This document shows positions 25,439 through 34,500 of a stretch of DNA of 42,838 nucleotides, in pieces. The number at the start of each line of letters is the position of its first letter. The first letter of the stretch is position 1. The notes below the pieces were generated by a model that was given only the letters and a program-made list of their open reading frames with translations, had not been told where the DNA came from and ran no database searches. This stretch comes from Desulfuromonadaceae bacterium. Its GTDB lineage: Bacteria > Desulfobacterota > Desulfuromonadia > Desulfuromonadales > UBA2294. The stretch spans positions 1 through 42,838 of the forward strand of contig JAGXHN010000044.1 of the NCBI GenBank assembly GCA_024636225.1, written 5' to 3'. Made by a program: the position numbers and the translations under genes.

Positions 25439-26051
25439 AGCAATCGTTGTTGGGCCGTTGCAGGTTAACTGTTACCTGTTAATTTGTGAAAAGACGGGGA
25501 AAGCGGCCGTGATCGACCCGGGCGCAGATGCTCCGTTGATTATGCAGGCGGTGGCTGCTGCAGGGTGCGATGTTGTTTTGATTATTAACACGCATGGACA
25601 TTTTGATCATATCGGCGCGAATAAGCGGATTAAAGAGGCGACAGGAGCCGAGCTGGTGATTCACGCTGCTGATCTGCCGATGCTTGGTCAAGCCGCTATG
25701 CATGCGTCGGTTTACGGCTTGAGCGTCGAGAATTCACCGCCGCCGGATCGACTCATCACTGCAGGCGAACCGTTGCGGGTCGGAAATCTTGATCTTGATA
25801 TTTTGCATGTTCCCGGGCATTCTCCCGGAAGTGTCTGCCTGCACGTTGGGCAGCATCTGATTGTCGGAGATGTGCTGTTTGCAGAGTCGATCGGTCGTAC
25901 CGACCTGCCGGGTGGTGACCATCCGTTGCTGCTTCGGGGGATCCGTGAAAAACTTTTCATTTTACCGGATGAAACAATTGTTCATCCGGGGCACGGACCG
26001 GACACTTCGATCGGTCATGAAAAAACATCAAATCCTTTTGTTCATCTCTAA
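25428..26051 (+). CDS. Metallo-beta-lactamase-fold hydrolase (glyoxalase II-like)
   Basis: A 207-residue cytoplasmic hydrolase. The metal motif THGHFDH is near residue 56, with further ligands in VPGHSPGS, GDVLF and the C-terminal HPGHGPDT. It is shorter than true glyoxalase II (about 250 residues), lacking part of the C-terminal substrate domain, as in the YcbL/GloB-like subgroup that acts on glutathione or other thioesters. It overlaps the upstream HD nuclease gene by 11 nt, with AGGAAAAACAG before the ATG. The substrate is not assignable. Confidence 0.9.
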   Translation: MKIEAIVVGPLQVNCYLLICEKTGKAAVIDPGADAPLIMQAVAAAGCDVVLIINTHGHFDHIGANKRIKEATGAELVIHAADLPMLGQAAMHASVYGLSVENSPPPDRLITAGEPLRVGNLDLDILHVPGHSPGSVCLHVGQHLIVGDVLFAESIGRTDLPGGDHPLLLRGIREKLFILPDETIVHPGHGPDTSIGHEKTSNPFVHL

Positions 26052-26069
26052 ACATAAAGAGGGAAACCT

Positions 26070-27266
26070 ATGTTAAAGGGTAAAACGATTGTGCTCGGTG
26101 TCTGTGGCGGTATTGCAGCATACAAAGCGGTTGAACTGCTGCGGCTCTACAAGAAGGCAGGAGCCGACCTGCACGTTATCATGACAGCGGCAGCGCAGAA
26201 GTTTGTTACCCCCTTGACCTTTCAGACTCTCTCCGGCAACCCGGTTCACACGGAACTGTTTGATCTTTTTCAGGAGCATGAGATCGGACATATCTCTTTG
26301 GCCGATCGGGCCGATCTTCTGGTTGTGGCACCGGCGACGGCCAACCTGATCGGTAAAGTTGCCAACGGCATTGCCGACGACCTGCTCTCAACAACCATCA
26401 TGGCGACCAGAGCTCCGGTTATTTTTGCTCCGGCGATGAATACCAATATGCTGGAGAATCCGATCTATTGCAGTAATCAGGCCCGGCTTGAGACGTTCGG
26501 TTATCGGTTTATTGAACCGTCAACAGGTGATCTGGCTTGTGGTTGGCAGGGGAAGGGGAAACTTCCAGACCCCGAACAGCTCTTTTCCGACACTCTGACT
26601 TCCTTATACCCGGCCGACCTGAACAACGAGTCTTTTTTGATTACCGCCGGACCGACGCGAGAGGAGATTGATCCGGTTCGCTATCTCTCAAACTACTCAT
26701 CAGGGAAAATGGGGTATGCTATTGCACGTGCGGCAGCTGAGCGGGGAGCCAAGGTGGTGCTGATCTCCGGTCCGACCGCACTCGATCCGCCCCGGGGTGT
26801 TGAGACTCTTTATGTCGTCTCGGCACAACAGATGAACGGTGCCGTTCTGGAACGCGCTCATGAAGCGACCGTGGTGATCAAGGCCGCTGCCGTCGCTGAT
26901 TATCGTCCCTCGATCCGGGCTGATGGGAAGGTCAAAAAAGAAGGGCAGGAGACATGGTCGCTTGAGTTGGAGAAAAATCCCGACATTCTCGCCACTCTTG
27001 GGCAGATGGGGTTGAAGGCTTTATTGGTCGGTTTTGCAGCGGAAACAGATGATCTGATCGGCAATGCCCGCAAAAAACTGGAAAAAAAGAATGTTGATCT
27101 GATTGTGGCGAACGATGTGTCCCGCGTCGATGCCGGTTTTGAGGCCGATACCAATGCTGTCCGTCTGCTGTTTCGCGATGGTTCCGAAGAGGAGCTCCCT
27201 CTGCTGCCGAAATCTGCCGTCGCCAATATCTTGCTTGATCGGATCAAAACCCTGTGTGATGCTTAA
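26070..27266 (+). CDS. coaBC: Bifunctional phosphopantothenoylcysteine decarboxylase / phosphopantothenate-cysteine ligase
   Basis: A 398-residue two-domain enzyme for steps two and three of coenzyme A synthesis from phosphopantothenate. The CoaC half binds FMN (VLGVCGGIAAYKAVELLR), has the catalytic histidine in IGHISLADRADLL, the substrate motif FAPAMNTNM and the active cysteine in GDLACGWQGKG. The CoaB half has ITAGPTREEIDPVRYLSNYS, SSGKMGYAIA and the lysine-rich KKNVDLIVAND. AAGAGGGAAA precedes the ATG. It is the last gene of its operon and overlaps the convergent phospholipase-like gene by 4 nt. Confidence 0.97.
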   Translation: MLKGKTIVLGVCGGIAAYKAVELLRLYKKAGADLHVIMTAAAQKFVTPLTFQTLSGNPVHTELFDLFQEHEIGHISLADRADLLVVAPATANLIGKVANGIADDLLSTTIMATRAPVIFAPAMNTNMLENPIYCSNQARLETFGYRFIEPSTGDLACGWQGKGKLPDPEQLFSDTLTSLYPADLNNESFLITAGPTREEIDPVRYLSNYSSGKMGYAIARAAAERGAKVVLISGPTALDPPRGVETLYVVSAQQMNGAVLERAHEATVVIKAAAVADYRPSIRADGKVKKEGQETWSLELEKNPDILATLGQMGLKALLVGFAAETDDLIGNARKKLEKKNVDLIVANDVSRVDAGFEADTNAVRLLFRDGSEEELPLLPKSAVANILLDRIKTLCDA

Positions 27267-28186
27267 TTCTCGTCTGACAGCAGTTCAAGAATCTGTTTCT
27301 GCCGGAGGATCCCCTGACGAAATTTTGGACGGAGTTCATCGAGGTAGTTTTCAATCTCGGCCTCTGTCAGTTTTCCGGACTGCCAGAGTGTTTTGAGATT
27401 CTTGCGCAGGATGCGTGCGGCGTTGAGGGAGCGCGCGCCGGTCGGGTCGGCTTGCAGATAGGGTGACTCAGGGTCACTGAGGACACTGAAGACGGCCTCG
27501 CCAGCCAACGAAAGATACTCGTTGAGATTCTCTTCCGGCAGGGTCCATTTGGAATTGGTCGATAACGACCGGATCATCTTCTGCCACTGTTGAAGTCGGT
27601 TAAGAAGGAGCAAGGAGTTGAAAAGACGCTTGTTTGTCCCGAAAGAGAAGAGTGTGTTGGAGAGAACCTGACGCATCATCGTATCGTTAACGGTGAAGTT
27701 TTTCTGCGCAATCTCTCTGGCTAAAAGCCAGATCTTTTCTTCGACACAAGCTTCGACCCGCACCTCCCAATAGGTATGTTTCAGCATGACAGTATTAAAA
27801 GTCCGGATCATTTTGAACGGCACAAAATAGGAGTGTGCGACCGTATCGGCAGCAAGATGAGCCAGATAGCCATAGGCGCAGGCCCGTTGTCGGTCACTGT
27901 CGGCAGCATCAAGGATTTTTTTCCCCATGCGCCACGAGTGGCAATTTCGTAAGTGGTGGGTGTATTTCTTCCCGAGGGTAATGTCGGCGCTGATGCAACC
28001 ATAGAGAAAGTCGTGTGGGTTATTCAGTAGAATCGTTTGCAGACCGATCGGAAGCAACGCCGCCTGTTCGAGAATCTTCGAGCCGAGCTGCAGGTGGACA
28101 CCGATCCCCCAGGCAAAAGCTTCTGCTGGCAGCAAGAGCAGTAAAATCGATATTGTCAGAATATTAAAAGCCATTGGTGGCCGCAT
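27263..28186 (-). CDS. Secreted zinc-dependent phospholipase C-like protein
   Basis: A protein of about 307 residues with the zinc phospholipase C/S1-P1 nuclease-type fold. A signal peptide ends ...AEAFA, and the next residue is tryptophan (AFA|WGIGVHLQ). In B. cereus PLC and alpha-toxin the N-terminal tryptophan of the mature protein is a zinc ligand, so the cut site fits an active enzyme. Other ligands fit HxxxDxxxH in AHLAADTVAHSYF and the early HH pair. Two starts are possible, ATG 28186 or 28174; both keep the signal peptide and neither has a Shine-Dalgarno. It is divergent from the uracil glycosylase gene. The substrate is unproven. Confidence 0.83.
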   Translation of the reverse strand: MRPPMAFNILTISILLLLLPAEAFAWGIGVHLQLGSKILEQAALLPIGLQTILLNNPHDFLYGCISADITLGKKYTHHLRNCHSWRMGKKILDAADSDRQRACAYGYLAHLAADTVAHSYFVPFKMIRTFNTVMLKHTYWEVRVEACVEEKIWLLAREIAQKNFTVNDTMMRQVLSNTLFSFGTNKRLFNSLLLLNRLQQWQKMIRSLSTNSKWTLPEENLNEYLSLAGEAVFSVLSDPESPYLQADPTGARSLNAARILRKNLKTLWQSGKLTEAEIENYLDELRPKFRQGILRQKQILELLSDEN

Positions 28187-28240
28187 TTCGTTGTCTGTTT
28201 TTTGTAAGGATAATAGACCTTGACGGGACTGTAAAGCACT

Positions 28241-28963
28241 ATGCCGAATGAATTGAAAACCGAACTGCAAACGGCTGTTGGCGAGGCACGCGGTATTCTT
28301 GAAGATCTGCAACGGCTCGGCCTCGGTGAAATCTATCCTGATCCCGATTCGATCCTTGATTCAATCTCTGATCTGATTGCGCCCGGGGAGCTTGGATCTG
28401 AAAATTTAATGAAAATAGAGGCCGAAGTCGTCAATTGTCAACGCTGTTCATTAGCTGGAGGAAGCACAAAAGTACTCTTTGGCGTTGGGCACCCTGATGC
28501 GCAGCTTGTTTTTGTTGATGGGAGTCCCGGGCCTGAAGAAGTCCTAAGCGGTGAACCGTTTGCAGGTGCAGCCGGAGAGTTACTTGATCGTATTTTGAAC
28601 GCCATGGGATTAGCGCGCAGTGATGTCTATCTTTTATATGTTGTTAAGTGTCTATCGGGGAATGAACAGCGTCCCGGCACTGACGAAATTGCAGCTTGTG
28701 CGCCGTTTTTGATTCGACAAATAGAGTCAATTCGTCCCGAAATTATCGTGACGCTCGGAACCTTTGCATCGCAGATACTGTTGCAGTCTGATCAGCCGAT
28801 TGCACAAATGCGCGGTCATTGGCAACAGTACCGAAATATCTCTTTAATGCCGACCTTGCATCCGTCCGACCTGTTAATCAACCCGCTCGGTAAACGCGAA
28901 GTCTGGGATGATATGAAGCAGGTGATAAAACGGCTCAGAGAGGGTCAGGAAGGTGGCTGTTAG
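28241..28963 (+). CDS. Uracil-DNA glycosylase, family 4 (iron-sulfur), variant motif
   Basis: A 240-residue DNA repair enzyme of the family 4 type that removes uracil from DNA. The four cluster cysteines are present in the usual pattern: C66-x2-C69, C137 and C153. GEPFAGAAGELLDRIL and the histidine motif LHPSDLL (H207) also fit. The first motif, normally GEAPG or GEGPG followed by an acidic stretch, is VDGSPGPEE here. An N-terminal extension of about 60 residues precedes the core. The ribosome-binding site is weak. The gene is divergent from the phospholipase-like gene, with 54 bp between starts. The family is fairly sure; activity is uncertain because of the motif change. Confidence 0.85.
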   Translation: MPNELKTELQTAVGEARGILEDLQRLGLGEIYPDPDSILDSISDLIAPGELGSENLMKIEAEVVNCQRCSLAGGSTKVLFGVGHPDAQLVFVDGSPGPEEVLSGEPFAGAAGELLDRILNAMGLARSDVYLLYVVKCLSGNEQRPGTDEIAACAPFLIRQIESIRPEIIVTLGTFASQILLQSDQPIAQMRGHWQQYRNISLMPTLHPSDLLINPLGKREVWDDMKQVIKRLREGQEGGC

Positions 28964-29060
28964 TTTTTACTGTCAAACAGAGGCTGCATCAGCTACTATT
29001 TCGCTTTAAATAATCAAGTAACGATCAGAATTGAAATATTTGAACAATGCAGGGGGTGGC

Positions 29061-29774
29061 ATGACTCAGGGAATCAAAATTCTTATCGTTGAGAGCTCCA
29101 GCTTCTTTCGAAGTATAGAACGTCAATTTCTCTCTAAAACCCCGGCCAAAATTCTCGAAGCCGGATCAGCAGAAGAAGCGTTGATAATCTGGCAGAAAGA
29201 GACGCCGGAGTTAACCTATGTCGCTTTTGATTTGCCCGGTCTCTCTGCAATCGATTTTTGTCGCCAACTCAAGGCGTTAGCCGGTACGAAGCAGGCTTCA
29301 GTCATTCTGATCTGCGACAAGAATGATGCAGCACAGATGACGGCCTGTCAAAATGCAGCCTGTGACGGAATACTGACCAAACCGATCGATCGACATAAGT
29401 TTCTTGAGATCGGTCGGCAGTTTCTGCCGACTATCCGTGAACCGCGGCGATCATGCCTCTTTCCGATCACTTTGCAATATGACCGTGTCGGGGCAGATGG
29501 TGCAAAAATCCAGGGGAAGTGCCTCGATATCAGCAGTGGCGGGGTGTTTATTGAGACGGGCGAACTGCTCGATCTAAATAGTTTTATTATGATCGAATTT
29601 GTCCTCCCTTACAAAGATCATGTTAAAATCAGCTGCAAAGGGATGGTCTCCTGGCATAATACCCGCCCGAACCCGACCAAGCCAAATTATCCGATCGGTA
29701 TCGGCGTAAAGTTTGTTGATCTTACCGATGCAGTGCAACAGTCAATCAGGCTCTTCTCGACCCGATTTATTTGA
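29061..29774 (+). CDS. Receiver-PilZ protein (degenerate receiver and c-di-GMP site)
   Basis: A 237-residue protein. Residues 5-120 form a receiver-like domain with the phospho-site aspartate D57 (AFDLPG) and the lysine in LTKPID. The metal-binding acidic pair is reduced to E11 followed by serines. Residues 130-237 form a PilZ domain with the DxSxxG element DISSGG. The arginine motif reads RRSCLFP, so the second arginine of RxxxR seems lost unless the shifted REPRR serves. It may still respond to partners rather than to c-di-GMP. The start has GGGGG 5 nt upstream. Its 3' end overlaps the convergent EBP gene by 8 nt. Confidence 0.85.
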   Translation: MTQGIKILIVESSSFFRSIERQFLSKTPAKILEAGSAEEALIIWQKETPELTYVAFDLPGLSAIDFCRQLKALAGTKQASVILICDKNDAAQMTACQNAACDGILTKPIDRHKFLEIGRQFLPTIREPRRSCLFPITLQYDRVGADGAKIQGKCLDISSGGVFIETGELLDLNSFIMIEFVLPYKDHVKISCKGMVSWHNTRPNPTKPNYPIGIGVKFVDLTDAVQQSIRLFSTRFI

Positions 29775-31149
29775 GTCCCAACCGTTTCATCTTTTCGACC
29801 AGTGTGGTCCGATTCAGGTGGAGAAGGGCAGCTGCTTTTGCTTTGGTTCCGGCAGTGAGGCGTAGAGCCTCCTCAATCAACTCCCTTTCGATACGGATCA
29901 TCACTTGCGGCAGATTGAGTCCTGCCGTGGTGACTTTCGGGTGAGGCAAGCTAGGGGTCGCTTCCTTGTGCAGGGCGCTCATTGCGGTGGGGAGATCGTT
30001 TACGTCGATATTGGTCCCATCGGTCAAGGCGACTGTTCGCTCGATCACGTTTTCCATCTCCCGAACATTCCCAGGCCAGCCGTACTGCTCCATCGCACTT
30101 AAAGCTTTTCTGGTGATAGTCATCTCCCCTCTCTCCATTTCGATACTGCATTTTTTCAGAAAGTGTCTGGCCAAAAGGGCGATATCTTCATGCCGCTCTC
30201 TTAATGATGGGAGTTCGATCGGGATGACATTCAGTCTGTAAAACAGATCTTCGCGGAAATTTCCATTTTTAACTTCTTTTTCCAGATTTGAATTTGTCGC
30301 CGAGATGACGCGTACGTCGAGTTTGATTGTTTGACCGGCACCGACACGCTCAAATTCGTGCTCCTGTAGAACGCGAAGCAGTTTTGACTGGAGCAACATC
30401 GGCATCGTTGCAATTTCATCGAGGAAGATCGTCCCTTTGTTTGCCAATTCAAACCTACCTGGTTTGTCGGCAATCGCACCGGTAAAAGCCCCTTTCACGT
30501 GTCCGAACAGCTCGCTCTCCAGCAGGTCTGCCGGGATCGCTCCACAGTTGATGGCAATAAAGGGGTGGTTTTTGCGTTGGCTGTTGAAATGGACCGCCTT
30601 GGCGACCAGCTCTTTACCGGTGCCGGATTCCCCCAAAATAAGAATCGTCGAATCCGTATGCGTGACCTTCTCCATCAGCCGAAAGACACGCTGCATTGCC
30701 AGACTGGTTCCGATAATTTTGTCAAAATTGTATTTACCGTGCAGCTGTTGTCTAAGGTAACGATTCTCAACGATCAATTGCTGATTTGCCAACGCTTTTT
30801 CGATGACAATCTGCAGCTCCTTGATATTAAGTGGCTTTGTGATGTAGTCAAAAGCCCCTTCCTTCATCGCCGTGACGGCTGATTCAGCTGACCCCATTCC
30901 CGTGATCAGGATAACGCTGGTGTCCGTTGCGTTCTCTTTGACCCACTTGAGGATATCGATGCCGCTGGCTCCGGGGAGATTAAGATCGGTGATAATAATT
31001 GCAAAGGAATCTTCTTTCAGGACTGTCAGCGCCATTTCGGCAGATTCAGCCGCCTGAACATGATGGCCGGAAGAGGTGAGGAGGGCGGTCAGAACATTAC
31101 GGCTGTTGTGGTCATCATCAATCAGCAGTATATTGCTTTTTGCATTCAT
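29767..31149 (-). CDS. NtrC-family response regulator, sigma-54 activator (REC-AAA-Fis HTH)
   Basis: A 460-residue full-length EBP. The receiver has D11-D13 and phospho-site D55 in ITDLNLPGASG. The AAA+ domain has Walker A GESGTGKE, an intact sigma-54 loop GAFTGA, Walker B GTIFLDEI and WPGNVREMENV. The C-terminal helix-turn-helix is AALLHLNRTTLVEKMKRLG, a form I associate with flagellar-type regulators such as FlrC/FleQ. GAGGTG lies upstream of the ATG. No histidine kinase is adjacent. A TGTGTCATG word at 31175-31183 in its upstream region recurs in the palindrome before the MCP operon, so it may control both; that is inference. Confidence 0.95.
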   Translation of the reverse strand: MNAKSNILLIDDDHNSRNVLTALLTSSGHHVQAAESAEMALTVLKEDSFAIIITDLNLPGASGIDILKWVKENATDTSVILITGMGSAESAVTAMKEGAFDYITKPLNIKELQIVIEKALANQQLIVENRYLRQQLHGKYNFDKIIGTSLAMQRVFRLMEKVTHTDSTILILGESGTGKELVAKAVHFNSQRKNHPFIAINCGAIPADLLESELFGHVKGAFTGAIADKPGRFELANKGTIFLDEIATMPMLLQSKLLRVLQEHEFERVGAGQTIKLDVRVISATNSNLEKEVKNGNFREDLFYRLNVIPIELPSLRERHEDIALLARHFLKKCSIEMERGEMTITRKALSAMEQYGWPGNVREMENVIERTVALTDGTNIDVNDLPTAMSALHKEATPSLPHPKVTTAGLNLPQVMIRIERELIEEALRLTAGTKAKAAALLHLNRTTLVEKMKRLGLK

Positions 31150-31296
31150 CAGAGCACCTCATTTGTTTAACCGGTGTGTCATGGTTTTGACGGTTCATGC
31201 TGCCATGAAATACAAAAAATGACAAGTTTTCACTACAGACACGAATCCTAAACAAAAGCGATAAATAATTGTTTTTTGCCATAAATTTCTTGTTGG

Positions 31297-31310
31297 TGCG
31301 CTATGGCGCA
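31297..31310. promoter_or_regulatory. Perfect dyad TGCGC-N4-GCGCA, possible operator
   Basis: TGCGCTATGGCGCA stands out as GC-rich within AT-rich DNA. It lies about 70 bp upstream of the pyc -35 box, where an activator could bind. The binding protein is unknown. Confidence 0.35.
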
Positions 31311-31379
31311 AACAATGTGATTTGCAGTAAAAAATTTGCATAAATATCATAGAGTTATAAAATAGAACAAGATTGCATC

Positions 31380-31409
31380 TTGACAGGGAATGTTCGGGAC
31401 TGCTTATAT
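31380..31409 (+). promoter_or_regulatory. pyc promoter
   Basis: Perfect -35 TTGACA (31380-31385), an 18-bp spacer and TTATAT (31404-31409). Transcription near 31416 would give a leader of about 160 nt before the pyc start, unusually long for this window. Confidence 0.6.
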
Positions 31410-31574
31410 ACCAAAGACTATTGTGTCTAAGTTGTTAAATTTATTGAAAAAATTAATTGTAACTAAAAAAATTTATTATCAATAATGGTTACGGTTAAAG
31501 AGTTTATCTTTAGTGTAAATTTTAACTAAGATTTAAATTTATAACTGTATTCTACAAATCTGGAGGTTTATTTA

Positions 31575-34500
31575 ATGTCGGTCAAAAAATTTAAAAAAAT
31601 AATGGCGGCCAATCGTGGTGAGATTGCGATTCGTATTTTTCGCGCCTGTACGGAACTCGGTATCAATACTGTTGCAATCTATTCTGAACAGGATCGACTC
31701 TCCTTGCATCGCTACAAGGCCGATGAGGCTTATCTGATCGGCAAAGGGAAGGGGCCGATCGATGTCTATTTAAGTATCGATGAAATCATCGATCTGGCGA
31801 GGAAAAAAGATGTCGATGCGATTCATCCCGGCTACGGTTTTTTGTCCGAGAACGCCGAATTTGCAGAAGCGTGCGAACGGGCTGGCATCGCCTTTATCGG
31901 ACCGACCCCCGATATTCAACGTCGACTCGGCGACAAAGTTTCGGGCCGAATGGTTGCGGTTGAGGCCGGTGTGCCGATTGTCCCCGGAACCGAGCATCCG
32001 ATTACAACAGATGAAGAAGCTCTTATTTTCGCCAAAGATTCAGGTTATCCGATTATTGTCAAGGCAACGGCCGGTGGCGGCGGACGGGGTATGCGGGTTG
32101 CCCAGAATCAGAAGGAACTCCTCGAAGGGTTGCGTTCCGCTGCTTCAGAAGCTAAGGCAGCCTTTGGTAATGCATCTATTTTTCTTGAAAAGTACATTGA
32201 AAATCCGAAGCATGTCGAAGTGCAGATTCTCGGTGATAAGCACGGTAATCTTGTGCATTTTTATGAGCGGGACTGTTCGATTCAACGCCGTCACCAGAAA
32301 GTGATTGAAATTGCTCCATCACTCTATCTCACCGGGAAGAAGCGTGAAGAGATCTGTAACTACGCACTGAAAATCGCTAAGGCGGTTAATTACGTCAATG
32401 CCGGTACGATAGAATTCTTGATGGATAAAGATGAAAATTTTTATTTTATCGAAGTCAATCCGCGGATACAGGTGGAACATACAGTCACTGAACTGGTAAC
32501 GATGCGTAACCTGGTGCAAGCGCAAATCCGGGTCGCAGAAGGGTACAAACTCTCTGATCCCGAAATTAATATCAAGAGTCAAAAAGATATCGAGTTGCGT
32601 GGCTATGCAATCCAGTCCCGTATCACTACCGAGGATCCCGCCAATAACTTTGCTCCTGATTTTGGAACCATCAAAGCCTTCAGAACTGCGGCCGGTTTCG
32701 GGGTGCGTCTCGATGCGGCAGCCGGTTATGCCGGGGCGGTGATTACACCGCATTACGACTCCCTGCTGGTTAAAATATCGGCGTGGGGTTTGACCTTTGG
32801 CGATGCGTCGCGCACCATGCATCGTGCTCTGCAGGAGTTCAGAATCCGTGGAGTCAAGACCAATATCGGTTTCCTGGAGAAAGTGATTACACATCCGGTC
32901 TTCCTTGCAGGGACCTGCAATACCAGCTTTCTCGATAAACACCCGGAGGTTTTCAACCTGCCGGTCAAAAAAGACCGAGCGAATAAAATCCTCTCATTTG
33001 TTGCACATACAACAGTCAATGGATATCCTGGTATCGCTCCGGCCAAAAAATTGAATTTCAAAAATCTGCGTGATGCAGATCTGCCGGATATTCCTTATGG
33101 TCAGGCGTATCCGCGCGGGACTCGCGATATTCTGCGAGAAAAAGGGGCCGAAGGTCTGGCCGAGTGGGCACGCAAGGAGAGACGGCTGCTGGTGACCGAT
33201 ACGACCATGCGGGATGCACATCAGTCGCTGATGGCAACGCGTTTCAGAACCTTTGATCTCGATCGGATTGCCGAGGCGACGGCTCACCTCGGTGGCGGTC
33301 TCTTCTCTCTTGAGATGTGGGGGGGGGCAACATACGACGTTTCGATGCGTTTTCTTAATGAAGATCCGTGGGAGCGTCTCGATCGCCTGCGGGCAAAGAT
33401 ACCGAATATCCTGTTTCAGATGCTGTTGCGGGGGTCCAACGCCGTCGGTTATACGAATTACCCTGATAACGTGGTACAGGAGTTTGTCGCCAAATCGGCG
33501 CAGAGCGGCATCGATGTTTTCCGGGTATTCGATTCTCTGAACTGGACCAAGGGGATGCAGGTCGCTATGGACGCCGTCCGTAAATCGGGGACGATCTGTG
33601 AGGCGGCGATGTGCTACACCGGCGATATCCTTGATCTGAAACGTGATAAATATCCGCTTGAATATTATGTCAATCTCGCCAAAGAGCTGGAGAAGATGGG
33701 GGCGCACATCCTGGCTATCAAGGATATGGCCGGTCTGCTCAAGCCGTTTGCAGCTGAAAAACTGGTTAAAACCCTCAAGGATGAAATCGGCATCCCGATC
33801 CATCTGCACACGCACGATACATCGAGCAATGGTGGCGCGACGCTGATGATGGCAGCCCGGGCTGGCTGTGATATCGTCGATGCAGCGCTCTCTTCGGTCT
33901 CCGGACTGACTGCTCAGCCAAATATGAATGCTCTGCTGGCGACATTGGAGGGGTCGATCTGGGATCCGCAACTCGATCAGGCGGGTCTGCAGAAGCTGGC
34001 CAACTACTGGGAGACTGTCCGTACTTACTATGCGCCGTTCGAATCAGAACTGCGCAGCGGTACCGCTCAGGTTTACCATCATGAGATCCCAGGTGGTCAG
34101 TACTCCAACTATAAACCGCAGGTTGAGGGTCTCGGTCTCGGCCATCGTTGGGAAGAGTGCAAGGAGATGTACCGCAAGGTTAATGATATGTTCGGCGATC
34201 TGGTCAAAGTGACGCCATCTTCAAAAATCGTCGGAGATATGGCGATGTTTATGGTGCAGAATAACCTCGAACCTGAAGATGTTCTGGAGCGTGGGGAAGA
34301 TCTCGCTTTCCCGCAAGGAGTCATCGATTTTTTTAAAGGGATGATTGGACAGCCTTATGGTGGCTTTCCGAAACAGCTACAAAAGATTATCCTCAAAGGC
34401 GAGCAGCCGCTCACCTGCCGCCCTGGTGAACTTTTGGAACCGATCGATTTTACAGTGAAAAAAGCAGAACTGGAGAAAAAACTCGGACACACTGTCTCAG

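Larger units (their letters stand above)
31150..31574. other. AT-rich 425-bp divergent regulatory region (EBP gene / pyc)
   Basis: No gene is seen. Elements: TCATGG (31179-31184) inverted against CCATGA (31203-31208) near the EBP start; TGCGC-TATG-GCGCA (31297-31310), a possible operator; the pyc promoter at 31380-31409; and a leader of about 160 nt, very rich in A and T, carrying TAAAGA-GTTTA-TCTTTA (31496-31512) and GTAAC/GTTAC arms. No terminator or small ORF with a good ribosome site was found. Confidence 0.5.

Noticed and set aside
32994..33971. 325-codon antisense frame within pyc
   Set aside because: It is a long open shadow of a well-conserved coding frame, with no ribosome-binding site or recognisable domain.
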